From Nitratireductor alexandrii (GTDB lineage: Bacteria > Pseudomonadota > Alphaproteobacteria > Rhizobiales > Rhizobiaceae): a stretch of DNA of 64,000 nucleotides. Shown piece after piece: positions 18,374-28,518 of the stretch. Below the pieces are notes generated by a model. It was given only the letters and a program-made list of their open reading frames with translations, did no database searches and had not been told where the DNA came from. Location of the stretch: positions 496,001 to 560,000 of the forward strand of contig NZ_RBVY01000001.1 of NCBI RefSeq assembly GCF_004000215.1, read 5' to 3'. The stretch's first letter is position 1. The number at the start of each line of letters is the position of its first letter. Made by a program: the position numbers and the translations under genes.

Positions 18374-19189
18374 TCAGGCCGACGGGAGGGGGGCGTGCCA
18401 GCCCATCGCGCGCGAGATTTCGTCGGCGGCGGCCAGGTTGCGGGCGATGATGTCGGCGAACGTCTCACCGGCGATATCGAGACCGATCGTCGACACGCTG
18501 ATCGCGGCGACGATGTTGCCGCCGGCGTCGCGGATCGGCGCGGCGGAACACTGGATGGCACGATTATACTCGCGCCGGTCGAGACTGTAGCCGCGCTGCC
18601 GCGCCTCGGCGACCTCGCGGATCAGCGTTTCGGGATCTGTGATCGTCTGATCGGTGTGACGTTCGAAGCGCAGGCCGGCGACCGTTTGCGCCAGCGCCTG
18701 TTCGTCGAGGCCGGTCAACAGCGCCTTGCCGAGTGCGGTGCAATAGAGCGGACGTCGGCTACCGACCTCCGACAGCACGCGGATTTCCTGATCGGGCGGT
18801 TCCACCTTGTCGAGATAGCAGACTTCCGCGTCGACCATCGTGGCGAGCTGGACGGTTTCGCCGACCGCCTGGGAAAGCGCTTGCATCACCGGCCGGGCGA
18901 CCTGGCGCAGATCGGTGCTGGCGCGCGCGCCGGCCTGAAGCCGCAGCACGGCCGGGCCGACGGTCCAGCTTTTCGTCTTGGCCTGGAATGCGGCATAGCC
19001 GTCCTCGGCGAGCGTGCGCAGGATGCGCAGCGTCGTGCTGCGGTGAAGCGAGACCCGCTCGGCCACCGTCGTCAGCGACAGCGGCGTTTCCGCTCCGGCA
19101 AGCGTCTCGAGCACGCGCAGGGACCGGTGCACGACCTGAATGGACGAATAAAGCTCGCTCCCGCTTTGCTTCTCGGCGGACTGCGTCAA
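18374..19189 (-). CDS. IclR family transcriptional regulator
   Basis: A regulator of about 271 residues: an N-terminal winged helix (SIQVVHRSLRVLETLAGAE then TVAERVSLHRSTTLRILRTL) and a C-terminal IclR effector domain ending in a region with SAAPIRDAGGNIVAAISVS. IclR proteins respond to small catabolites and usually control neighbouring degradation genes. There is no ATG in the right place. TTG at 19189 has GGAG at a good spacing and gives family length; GTG at 19231 is the alternative. It is oriented like the aldolase gene but probably has its own promoter. The shared sequences at 8976 and 18246 make it the likely local regulator of the whole island. Confidence 0.88.
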   Translation of the reverse strand: MTQSAEKQSGSELYSSIQVVHRSLRVLETLAGAETPLSLTTVAERVSLHRSTTLRILRTLAEDGYAAFQAKTKSWTVGPAVLRLQAGARASTDLRQVARPVMQALSQAVGETVQLATMVDAEVCYLDKVEPPDQEIRVLSEVGSRRPLYCTALGKALLTGLDEQALAQTVAGLRFERHTDQTITDPETLIREVAEARQRGYSLDRREYNRAIQCSAAPIRDAGGNIVAAISVSTIGLDIAGETFADIIARNLAAADEISRAMGWHAPLPSA

Positions 19190-19354
19190 CGGACGGAACT
19201 CCGATGCTGATACCTGTCGTGCACCTATCACAAGGCGGGGCCAAGCAAAATCCCCGCTCCTGTTGCGGCTGGAAGCGCAACAATGCTCTGCGCGACCTGT
19301 TGGCGCGCTTGCCGGGCGCGCTCTTGCGCAGCCTTCTCCCCCATGGCCTATATT

Positions 19355-19370
19355 TGTGTCCGTGGACACA
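19355..19370. promoter_or_regulatory. Palindrome between the IclR and ankyrin genes
   Basis: TGTGTCC-GT-GGACACA is a perfect seven-base inverted repeat in the 243-base divergent gap. It differs from the island repeats at 8976 and 18246, so it could be an autoregulatory site of the IclR gene or a site for another regulator acting on the ankyrin and deaminase genes. Confidence 0.4.
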
Positions 19371-19432
19371 CCGGCACACGGCGCGTCAAAGGCGCTGGCA
19401 AGCCGGCCGTCTTGGTACGGGAACGATAGCCG

Positions 19433-20122
19433 ATGCCCAAAATCCTCATACTGTGCGTTGCCGCGCTGTTTGCGGTTCTTGTCCACACGCCAACCCTGTC
19501 GGGGCAGTCGATGACCGAACTATCCGGGCTGCACGAGGCGGCGGCCAGCAATGACGTTACCGCCATCCGTGCGCTTCTGTCCGCCGGCGCCGATATCGAC
19601 GCCCGGGACCGGAAGGGCCGTACCGCGCTGCTGGTGGCCACGCATGGCAACGAGGTCGAGGCCGCCGCCGCGCTGATTGAGGCGGGTGCCAACGTCAACG
19701 CGAAGGACGATATCGACGACAGCCCTTATCTTTATGCCGGCGCGCGCGGCCATCTCGAGATCTTGAAAATGACGCTTGCCTATGGCGCGGACCTTCAAAG
19801 CACCAACCGCTATGGCGGAACCGCGTTGATCCCGGCGGCCGAGCGCGGCCATGTCGAGACGGTGCGCACGCTGATCGCGGCGGGCGTCGAGGTCGACCAC
19901 GTCAACAATCTCGGCTGGACGGCTCTGCTCGAGGCGGTCATTCTCGGCAATGGCGGCCCCGCGCATCGAAGGATCGTCGCGCTTCTGGTGGAGGCGGGCG
20001 CCGATGTCGATCTGGCCGATCGTGATGGCGTAACCCCGCTCGCCCATGCCCTTGGCCGTGGGTACGAAGAGATCGCGCAGGTCCTTGTTGAAGCCGGCGC
20101 ACGCGGAGGAACAAGCCCATGA
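19433..20122 (+). CDS. Ankyrin-repeat protein, exported
   Basis: A 229-residue protein with an N-terminal signal sequence (a hydrophobic stretch LILCVAALFAVLVH, then a likely cleavage before QSMTEL) and about six ankyrin repeats filling the rest of the chain. Repeats show the usual G-x-T-A-L-x-x-A and LIEAGANVNAKD-type loops. Ankyrin repeats bind other proteins; no enzyme domain is visible. Its stop overlaps the start of the nucleoside deaminase gene by ATGA, so the two are made together, but no functional link is known to me. Confidence 0.87.
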   Translation: MPKILILCVAALFAVLVHTPTLSGQSMTELSGLHEAAASNDVTAIRALLSAGADIDARDRKGRTALLVATHGNEVEAAAALIEAGANVNAKDDIDDSPYLYAGARGHLEILKMTLAYGADLQSTNRYGGTALIPAAERGHVETVRTLIAAGVEVDHVNNLGWTALLEAVILGNGGPAHRRIVALLVEAGADVDLADRDGVTPLAHALGRGYEEIAQVLVEAGARGGTSP

Positions 20123-20604
20123 ACGCCGCAATCCCTCCCGGTGACGAACAGCGTTTCCTGCGCGAAGCGATAGAGCTCGCCCACGCCAATGTCGAAAAAG
20201 GCGGCCGCCCGTTCGGCGCCGTCGTCGTCAAGGATGGTGCTGTCGTCGCTACCGGCGTCAACGAGATCGTGGCCACCAACGACCCGACCGCGCATGCGGA
20301 ACTGACTGCATTGCGCGCCGCCTCCCGGAAGCTGGGCGCGCCGGATCTGGCCGGCTGTACCGTCTATGCAAGCGGCCATCCGTGTCCGATGTGCATGGCC
20401 GCGATGCGCCTGGCCGGCATCGATGCCGTCGTTTACGCCTATTCCAACGACGACGGCGTGCCTTTCGGCCTGTCGACGGCCGCGATCTATGACGAGCTCG
20501 CCAGGCCCTTTGCCGAGCAGTCGATGGCGATCAGCCACGTTCCGGTTCGTCTCGAGGCGCGTCCCGATCTTTACGCGGACTGGAAACGGCGGCAGGCCCG
20601 GTGA
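20119..20604 (+). CDS. Nucleoside/guanine deaminase family protein (CMP/dCMP deaminase fold)
   Basis: A 161-residue zinc hydrolase of the cytidine deaminase fold. Zinc ligands are His59 in HAE with Glu61 as the proton shuttle, and Cys89 and Cys92 in PCPMC. Length and the early RPFGAVVV segment fit free-base or nucleoside deaminases (guanine deaminase GuaD type) better than the tRNA deaminase TadA, but that is a judgement. The last 74 bases overlap the convergent CDF transporter gene. Confidence 0.87.
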   Translation: MNAAIPPGDEQRFLREAIELAHANVEKGGRPFGAVVVKDGAVVATGVNEIVATNDPTAHAELTALRAASRKLGAPDLAGCTVYASGHPCPMCMAAMRLAGIDAVVYAYSNDDGVPFGLSTAAIYDELARPFAEQSMAISHVPVRLEARPDLYADWKRRQAR

Positions 20605-21523
20605 CGTCGATGGCGCGCGCGTTGGCCTCGTCCAGGCACTCGGTTTCGATCTGCAGCGTGACGAAAAAGAACCCGTAGCGGGCGGACAACAGCGCGTGCG
20701 CCTGCCGCAGCACGCCGGCGGCGTCGCCGCTCCATTCGGGCTCCAGTCGCAAATGTGCGGAAAACACGTAGCGTCCGCTGGTCAGCGCCCAGCCGTGCAC
20801 ATGGTGCACATCGGCCACCCCGTCGAGAGCGTTGAGTGCGTCGATGACCGCGTCGAGCGCGATGTCGGGCGGCGTCCCGTCCATCAGCAGATGAACCGCG
20901 TCGCGCAGGATGCCCCAGCTTGCCCACAGAAGCACGAAGCCGAAGCCGATGCCGAGCAGCGGGTCGATGGCGAGAAAGCCGGTGAAATGGATCACCAAAG
21001 CCGCCACGATGATGATCAGGCTGCCGACGAAGGTCTGGATGATGTGCCAATAGGCGCCCCGCACGTTCAGGTCCTCGCCCTGCTGGCGGTAGAGCAGGAA
21101 GAGCGAGATCACCTCCGTCACGATGCCGCCGGCGGCGATGATCAGCATCGGCGTGGTCGGCAGGTCGATCGGTGCGCCGAGGCGCATCACGCCCATCACG
21201 ATCACCAGGATCGCCATCGCCAGCAAGAAGGCGCCGTTGACGAGGGCGCCGACGATCTCGGCGCGGTACCAGCCGAAGGTACGGTTCAGGTCGGCCGGCC
21301 GGCGGGCGATCCGCGCCGCGACGATGGCGACGAGCACGCCGCCGACGGCCGAGAAGGTGTGGAAGGCATCGGAAATGACCGCGATCGAGCCCGTCCACAG
21401 GCCGGCGATCAGCTCGGCGACGAAATAGAGCCCCGTCAGCCACGCCGAGATCGTCAGCGCCCGCCCGCTGGACGGCAGATGGCCGCCGTGACCGGCCGGG
21501 TGCGGAGCGTCTTTGCGCGCCAT
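20531..21523 (-). CDS. Cation diffusion facilitator (CDF) transporter with an altered metal site
   Basis: A 330-residue inner-membrane transporter with six predicted helices and a cytoplasmic C-terminal domain. CDF proteins exchange divalent metals for protons, using paired Asp/His residues in helices 2 and 5. Here helix 2 reads SDAFHTFSA and helix 5 HIIQTFVGS: His55 and His160 are kept, but the aspartates four residues later are Ala59 and Thr164. The metal preference may therefore be unusual, or metal transport impaired. It lies 57 bases after copA on the same strand, with a GGAG ribosome site, so it is probably in the copper operon. Its C-terminus overlaps the deaminase gene. Confidence 0.87.
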   Translation of the reverse strand: MARKDAPHPAGHGGHLPSSGRALTISAWLTGLYFVAELIAGLWTGSIAVISDAFHTFSAVGGVLVAIVAARIARRPADLNRTFGWYRAEIVGALVNGAFLLAMAILVIVMGVMRLGAPIDLPTTPMLIIAAGGIVTEVISLFLLYRQQGEDLNVRGAYWHIIQTFVGSLIIIVAALVIHFTGFLAIDPLLGIGFGFVLLWASWGILRDAVHLLMDGTPPDIALDAVIDALNALDGVADVHHVHGWALTSGRYVFSAHLRLEPEWSGDAAGVLRQAHALLSARYGFFFVTLQIETECLDEANARAIDVTGPAAVSSPRKDRDAPRDEPERG

Positions 21524-21579
21524 GCTGGCGTCTCCGGATAGGCGGTGCCGTCGGCGGGGGATCCCGGCGGGGCCTGCGG

Positions 21580-24108
<2,529 letters not shown>

Positions 24109-24145
24109 CAAGCTTCCCTCGAAATCACTGTCGGCGCCGAAGATG

Positions 24146-24170
24146 GAGCTTCCAGTATTGGGAAGGTCAA
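24146..24170 (-). promoter_or_regulatory. CueR/MerR-type copper-responsive promoter of copA
   Basis: On the minus strand TTGACC is followed by CTTCC-CAATACT-GGAAG, the dyad that MerR-family CueR proteins bind within an over-long 19-20 base spacer, and then a weak CATCTT as -10. This is the classical layout of copA promoters. The 229-base gap around it holds nothing else recognised. Confidence 0.7.
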
Positions 24171-24337
24171 GGGCCGGCCGGGCGTTTTTGCCTGCGCCGT
24201 CGGATGAGCGCCGCACTGCCGAGGCGATGCGTCCGGAACGCCGTTTCGTCAGGCCGCATCGGAATGGAGCGGTGCAAACGATGCGTGGCGCCGGGCGTCG
24301 CCCCCGGGGCGAAAATCGTCTCGGCGGCGTGATGTGG

Positions 24338-24496
24338 TCACAGCAGGCCGACAATGGCGGCCACGACGAAGACGAAGGCAAAGCCGGCGACGATCGGCGG
24401 CAGGATGCGCGTGAAGCGGGCGCGTCTTACGCTTCTGGCTGCGGGTCGCGCCTGGCGCCCGGTTGCGTCCGGTCGGCGATGGCCGGTGCCGCTCAT
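24338..24496 (-). CDS. Small single-span membrane protein
   Basis: A 52-residue protein with an Arg-rich N-terminal half and one C-terminal transmembrane helix ([18 protein letters not shown]) that runs to the end of the chain. The ATG overlaps the stop of the preceding 81-residue gene as ATGA, which is the main support for it being real. It is the last gene of the minus-strand operon that starts at the NsrR-type palindrome at 27700. I do not recognise a family. A tail-anchored accessory protein for a membrane complex is one possibility. Confidence 0.6.
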   Translation of the reverse strand: MSGTGHRRPDATGRQARPAARSVRRARFTRILPPIVAGFAFVFVVAAIVGLL

Positions 24497-24738
24497 GTCG
24501 GTGCGGGCGGGACGGCTTGGCGCCGGTCCGGCGGCGCGGTCCAGGTGAGCGAGGGCGTAAGTCGGTGCAAGAACACGTCGAAGCGCCGGGCCGCGTCGGG
24601 GGTGTCCAGCCGCAGGGCCGCATAGGCGCGTCCCGCCAGCCGGCAGGCCGCCTCCGTCTCGCCGGTCTCGGCCAGGCGTACCAGGCTGGCCAGAAGGATG
24701 TCGCAAAGCTGCGCGTTCGGGTCGGGTTTGGAGATCAT
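24493..24738 (-). CDS. Small uncharacterised protein
   Basis: An 81-residue soluble protein, mostly helical, with the segment LCDILLASLVRLAETGETEAACRLAGRAYAAL resembling a helix-turn-helix scaffold of TPR type. No catalytic motif is visible. It overlaps the Nfu_N-DUF59 gene before it by four bases and the 52-residue gene after it by ATGA, so it is coupled to both. I do not recognise the family. Confidence 0.68.
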   Translation of the reverse strand: MISKPDPNAQLCDILLASLVRLAETGETEAACRLAGRAYAALRLDTPDAARRFDVFLHRLTPSLTWTAPPDRRQAVPPAPT

Positions 24739-25373
24739 CGCCGCCCGCCGGTGCCGATCCCGAAATGGGCCTTGGCGCCGTCGCTCATCAGTTCCGTGGA
24801 CCAGCGCGGCTCGTAGGTGAGCTTGACCTCGGCGCGCGAAATACCTGCAACCGACGCGGCGCGCTCGCGTGCCCCGTCGCTCAGATAGCCGGTCGCCGGA
24901 CAGCCGGGCGAGGTCGTGGTCATCGTGACCGTGGCGAGCCCGTCAGTGTCGACATCGACATGGTAGATCAGGCCGAGATCGACGATATTGTAGCCGAGTT
25001 CCGGGTCGATCACATGCCGCAGCGCCTGGGTGATTTCTTCGACCAGTTTCCCGGTCGCCTCGGAGACGGGCGCGGCGGCGGCGTGCGCCGGTTCCGACAG
25101 CACCGGCGCGCCCGACAAAAAATGCTCCATCATGGCGCCCAGCAGGGCGGGCTTGAGGTGCTGCCAGTCGCCGCTTTCCTTGGTGATGGTGATGTAGTCG
25201 GGCCCGAGCGCAAGCGCGGCGACGCCGCGCACGTCGAACAGCCGGGCGGCCAGCGGCGAGCGCGCGGCCGCGGCGCGGTCGTTGATCGTCAAGGTCCCGT
25301 GCGGCAGAACCGCGCGACCTGGCAGAAAGGTCAGGCGTGCGGGATCGGATGTGGCTTCCGTCTGGATGAACAT
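24735..25373 (-). CDS. Nfu_N-DUF59 (MIP18) fusion, probable iron-sulfur cluster assembly or repair protein
   Basis: A 212-residue protein. Residues 1-90 match the N-terminal domain of Nfu/NfuA scaffold proteins (FIQTEAT-x-x-P-x-x-L-x-FLPG, then a region with VRGVAALALGPDYITITK). Instead of the usual C-terminal NifU domain with C-x-x-C, residues about 105-195 are a DUF59/MIP18 domain: ALRHVIDPELGYNIVDLGLIY, and a cysteine in TTSPGCPATGYL. DUF59 proteins such as SufT and PaaD take part in iron-sulfur cluster maturation. The fusion is unusual and suggests a cluster carrier used under NO stress, given the NsrR-type operator of the operon. It overlaps the next gene by four bases. Confidence 0.82.
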   Translation of the reverse strand: MFIQTEATSDPARLTFLPGRAVLPHGTLTINDRAAAARSPLAARLFDVRGVAALALGPDYITITKESGDWQHLKPALLGAMMEHFLSGAPVLSEPAHAAAAPVSEATGKLVEEITQALRHVIDPELGYNIVDLGLIYHVDVDTDGLATVTMTTTSPGCPATGYLSDGARERAASVAGISRAEVKLTYEPRWSTELMSDGAKAHFGIGTGGRR

Positions 25374-25400
25374 CGTCGCTGCCTCCTTATGGCGTGCGTG

Positions 25401-25946
25401 TCAGGCATCGCCGCCCGCTTGTCCGACACGCACGGTGATCTTGTAGGTTTCGCCGTCGGGCTCGAAGCCGCCGCGCCAGGCATGGCCGCGTTTTTCGAGT
25501 TCGGGCAGCAGGAACATCGGCTCGCGGCAAAGCAGCGCCGACAGGACCTCGCCGGGACGCATTTTTTCGATGGCGGCGAGGATGCGCACCATCGGCTCGG
25601 GCGGTTCCAGTTCGCGATTGTCCATTTCCTGGACGGGAGCAGGCCAGTCGGAGGCGCCAGCGGCGGACGGGTTGGCGGGCGCCGGGTTGGCTGCGGGTGC
25701 CGCCTCCGCCGGAATGTCCGTCCGGCTGAAAAGCACCTCCCAGTCGCCGCCGCCGATTTCCCGTGCCGCGTAACCGAAACCTTGCCGGCCCAGCACCTGG
25801 AACAGAGGAACCGGCTTGAAGGTGGCGTAAAGGCGCAGACCCTGGTCGGGCGCCAGCGCGGCGACGGCCTCCATGATCTTTTCGAACGGCTCGCCGCCGT
25901 CGCGAAGGATCGGGCGAACGTCAAGGTCGAGATAGTCCTGTGTCAT
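25401..25946 (-). CDS. Protein with two DUF2249 domains
   Basis: A 181-residue soluble protein with two copies of DUF2249, a small TusA-like fold. The first copy covers about residues 5-75 (LDLDVRPILRDGGEPFEKIMEAV, then LRLYATFKPVPLFQVLGRQGF); an Ala/Pro-rich linker follows; the second covers about 105-175 (PPEPMVRILAAIEKMRPGEVL). ATG 25946 follows a GGGAGA site. DUF2249 proteins often occur beside hemerythrins, denitrification and NO-response genes, but no biochemical function is established to my knowledge. Neither copy shows the TusA cysteine-proline motif in its usual place. A single-domain relative is encoded at 27375. Confidence 0.8.
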   Translation of the reverse strand: MTQDYLDLDVRPILRDGGEPFEKIMEAVAALAPDQGLRLYATFKPVPLFQVLGRQGFGYAAREIGGGDWEVLFSRTDIPAEAAPAANPAPANPSAAGASDWPAPVQEMDNRELEPPEPMVRILAAIEKMRPGEVLSALLCREPMFLLPELEKRGHAWRGGFEPDGETYKITVRVGQAGGDA

Positions 25947-25962
25947 CGCAATGTCTCCCTTC

Positions 25963-27321
25963 TCATCGGCTTGGGTGGGGTATGGACATGAGCAGATGTG
26001 GGCGCTGGGCACCGGCGGGCAGCCGGATTTCGGCGGATACGTCGGCCAGCCGGCGCGCGCGTATCAGTTCTGCGGCGATGGCCAGCGTTGCCAGGGTCAT
26101 GGCGCCGGCCGCCAGCCGGAAAGCGAGCACGTGGGCCGCCAGCAGCGCCACCGTCGCGCTTGCGACCGCCAGATAATAAAGCAGGAACCAGGTGCGCGCG
26201 CGCGCTTCCACGACCAGATCCTGCACGCGCGGGGTCGCCGCCCTGCCGAGGGCCGGACCGTAACATTCGAGCCAGGTCAGGAAGGCGACGATCTTGTAGA
26301 GCTTGGCGAGGCCGAGCCCGGTGAGCCATCCGAAGGCGACAAGGAAAACCAGCGCGCCGACCTGCTCGCTCAACCGGCCGAGGACGATCAGCGTCACCGC
26401 CAGCGCGGCCGCGACAGCGAGCGCGGCGAAGGCGAAGACGGCCATCTGGCTGTTCAGCTCGATGATGCGGCGCTTGCGGGCGCGGTAGAGATGGACGATG
26501 TCGGCACCGTAGAGCACCAGCGCGACGAGACCGAGGATCCCGCCGCCGACAAGCGCCGGCGCGAGCGCGGCGTCGAAAGCAAGCGCGGCAAGCCCGCCCA
26601 GTACGGCGAGCGCCAAGCCGGCGGTGCCGGTCCAGAATACCGCCCGGGAGCGGGTCCCCTCGAGTTCGGGCGCCAGCATGAACATTGCCAGAAGACGATA
26701 GCTGACACCGATCGCGGCCAGGGTCAGCCAGCCGGCGAGCCCGGCCACGACATGCAGCGGCAGTCCCGCACCGGCGATCGCAAGCAGCGGCTGCGAGCCC
26801 AGGCCCGTCGTCAGGGCGAAGCTGAACAGCGTGCCGAGCGTGACGGTGGTGGCGAGGAAGAAAAGCGCGACCGCAACGAACCGCGCCGGCAGCGGCAGAG
26901 GCCGTGCCGGCCACAGCGTGCGAGCGAGGTCATAGAGCGCGAGCGCGAACCCGCCCGCCAGCAACGTCGCGGCCACGGGCAGGAGCGGCGGCGCGGGATC
27001 GAGCGTTCCGGCGAGTTGTAGAAAGCCGGCAAGCAGCGCGCCGAGGCCCGCCAGAAGCAGCACCAGCGCCGGCAACGGCAGGGTGTTGCTGTGCAGCGGG
27101 CGCGCAATCAGCACCGGAACGAACTGGAACAGCGCGCCGCACAGCAAAAGGCTGAGCCAGCCGATCGCGACCACATGCACCACGACCAGCGTTTCGGGGG
27201 CGCGTAGCGGCGCGGAGGGGAAGCCGTATCCGGCTGTCATCAGCCCCTGGCCCACCAGCAGCGCAGCGAGCGCGGCGGCGAAATAGGACATCGTCCAGCG
27301 TGACAGCGTGACACCGAGCAT
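25963..27321 (-). CDS. Polytopic membrane protein of the NsrR-type locus, two six-helix halves
   Basis: A 452-residue protein with about 12 hydrophobic segments. Each half has a histidine in a helix followed by a GW motif: VVHVVAIGWLSLLLCGALFQF near residue 50 and LHVVAGLAGWLTLAAIGVSYR near 195. The first resembles helices that bind haem in small relatives of the haem-copper oxidase fold, so these histidines are candidate haem or metal ligands. NnrS, the known NO-stress membrane protein, also has 12 helices, but I do not see its signature, so I leave it unnamed. ATG 27321 follows GGAAACGACC. It sits between two DUF2249 genes, within an operon headed by an NsrR-type site. Confidence 0.78.
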   Translation of the reverse strand: MLGVTLSRWTMSYFAAALAALLVGQGLMTAGYGFPSAPLRAPETLVVVHVVAIGWLSLLLCGALFQFVPVLIARPLHSNTLPLPALVLLLAGLGALLAGFLQLAGTLDPAPPLLPVAATLLAGGFALALYDLARTLWPARPLPLPARFVAVALFFLATTVTLGTLFSFALTTGLGSQPLLAIAGAGLPLHVVAGLAGWLTLAAIGVSYRLLAMFMLAPELEGTRSRAVFWTGTAGLALAVLGGLAALAFDAALAPALVGGGILGLVALVLYGADIVHLYRARKRRIIELNSQMAVFAFAALAVAAALAVTLIVLGRLSEQVGALVFLVAFGWLTGLGLAKLYKIVAFLTWLECYGPALGRAATPRVQDLVVEARARTWFLLYYLAVASATVALLAAHVLAFRLAAGAMTLATLAIAAELIRARRLADVSAEIRLPAGAQRPHLLMSIPHPSR

Positions 27322-27374
27322 GGTCGTTTCCCTGGGCCGTGACGCCGGCCGTGCCGGCGCCGCGGCGAGGCCGG

Positions 27375-27629
27375 TCAGGCGGCCTCGGCGTGTTTGCCGA
27401 TCTCCACGCGCCAGACCTGCGGGCCCTGTTCGACATAGTCCCACGAGAACTGGCCGGGATACTCGGCCTCGAGCTGGTAATAGAGCGGCTTTGGATCGTG
27501 ATCGTTGACGAGCACGAACGACGTTCCCGGCTTCAGCGCGTCGACGAGCTGGAAGATTTTGGCATGCCGGTCGGCGGGCACGAGGCTGCGTACGTCGACG
27601 ACATCCGCGCTCTGGGCTGTATCGCTCAT
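27375..27629 (-). CDS. DUF2249 domain protein, single copy
   Basis: An 84-residue soluble protein consisting of one DUF2249 domain: VVDVRSLVPADRHAKIFQLVDALKPG, FVLVNDHDPKPLYYQLE and the C-terminal WRVEIGK. ATG 27629 is preceded by AAGGAGAACGCCA, a strong ribosome site. It is the first gene of the minus-strand operon and starts 71 bases from the palindrome at 27700. The charged NDHDPKPL stretch is conserved in relatives found with denitrification genes. Its role is unknown; a sulfur or NO carrier role has only been guessed from the fold. Confidence 0.82.
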   Translation of the reverse strand: MSDTAQSADVVDVRSLVPADRHAKIFQLVDALKPGTSFVLVNDHDPKPLYYQLEAEYPGQFSWDYVEQGPQVWRVEIGKHAEAA

Positions 27630-27699
27630 TGGCGTTCTCCTTGGCTTGAACGGGTTGGGGCGAGGCGGCCATGCCGGCCACGCAACGAGTGTCGATCTA

Positions 27700-27726
27700 A
27701 AAAGATATATTGTCAATATATCTTTT
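27700..27726. promoter_or_regulatory. NsrR-type operator, perfect palindrome between divergent operons
   Basis: AAAAGATATATTG and CAATATATCTTTT form perfect 13-base arms around a single T. The core AAAAGATATAT-N5-ATATATCTTTT is identical to that before fdxA at 37026-37052 and follows the AAGATRYAT-N5-ATRYATCTT pattern of NsrR sites. It lies in the 175-base gap between the DUF2249 operon (minus) and the 27805 operon (plus), placed so that one bound repressor could silence both. Confidence 0.82.
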
Positions 27727-27804
27727 ATCGATTAGACACGATCCGCCCAACGGCGATGCCGCGCCTTGTCCGGCTTGCCGCAAAACCAGCGCGAGGAGAG
27801 GTCG

Positions 27805-28278
27805 ATGACGATGGTTTTTGCCGAGATCGCGCCCGTCGACCCGGGCCGGCCGCGCGCCCGGCAGGTCGTGACGGAGGGCAGGCTGGCCCTGCCGAGCGGT
27901 AAGGCGGCGTCCGAGGCCGGTAGGCTCGACCCGGCCACCATGGCGGGCATCGCCACCAGTGCTTTCCGCGCTCACGGGCATATCTGCAACGTGATGACCC
28001 ATATTTCCGGCGGACGCTGGGACCATGTCGAGGACGCTCTGCGGCTGATCCTGGATCCGCGCGCTGGCCGGGCGGACCTCACGCCCTTGGCCGAAAACAT
28101 CGTCGAGCTGCTTAGCGCCGATGCCGGCGTCACCGGTCGCATCGTGAAACCCTATTTCGAAACACTGATGGCGCGGCTTCTGCCGGCGGCCGCGGCCGCG
28201 ACCCTATGCGCTCACCTCGCCTGCCTTTCGGTGGAAGCGGGCGCGCGCACCGGCCCGGTCGGGCGCTGCGGCAGATGA
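27805..28278 (+). CDS. Uncharacterised protein of the NsrR-type locus
   Basis: A 157-residue protein I do not recognise. It begins after GAGGAGAGGTCG at ATG 27805 and has no signal peptide or membrane span. The middle part (AFRAHGHICNVMTHISGGRWDHVEDALRL) has histidines at 57, 59 and 65 and a cysteine, which could bind metal; the C-terminal part is Ala-rich and helical, with VKPYFETLMARLLPAAAA. It is the first gene to the right of the palindrome at 27700 and overlaps the Cys-rich gene by ATGA. Confidence 0.72.
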   Translation: MTMVFAEIAPVDPGRPRARQVVTEGRLALPSGKAASEAGRLDPATMAGIATSAFRAHGHICNVMTHISGGRWDHVEDALRLILDPRAGRADLTPLAENIVELLSADAGVTGRIVKPYFETLMARLLPAAAAATLCAHLACLSVEAGARTGPVGRCGR

Positions 28279-28505
28279 GCGGCGCGAAGGGCAGGCGGCA
28301 TCGCGTCAAGTCCGCGCTGACGCGGTGTGGCGGGGCGATCATGGCCGGTTTTGCCGCGTGCGGCCCGTGTGCCGGGCGCCGGCCGCGGCGCTGCGAATGT
28401 CCGCCCGGCCGCTGCGAGCGGCTTCATGTCTTGGCCAATGTCGGCCAGTGGGGCGATCTCGCGCCGCTGATCGCGGCGGCGGACCTCTATCGGACAAGGG
28501 ATTGA
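28275..28505 (+). CDS. Small cysteine-rich protein
   Basis: A 76-residue basic protein with six cysteines: Cys18, then the compact set Cys29, Cys32, Cys40, Cys42 and Cys47 (C-G-P-C, C-E-C-P-P-G-R-C). Such spacing suits a zinc or iron-sulfur site. The C-terminal part, LHVLANVGQWGDLAPLIAAADLY, looks helical. The gene is supported by the ATGA overlap with the one before it and by a start 13 bases ahead of the next ribosome site. I know no family for it. The window also has an alternative, more upstream start in frame, which would overlap the previous gene widely and is not favoured. Confidence 0.6.
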   Translation: MSGAKGRRHRVKSALTRCGGAIMAGFAACGPCAGRRPRRCECPPGRCERLHVLANVGQWGDLAPLIAAADLYRTRD

Positions 28506-28518
28506 GCCGGAGGAGGCG

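Noticed and set aside
25963-27321. Naming the polytopic membrane protein NnrS
   Set aside because: The helix number and the NO-linked setting fit, but the characteristic N-terminal pattern of NnrS as I know it is not present.
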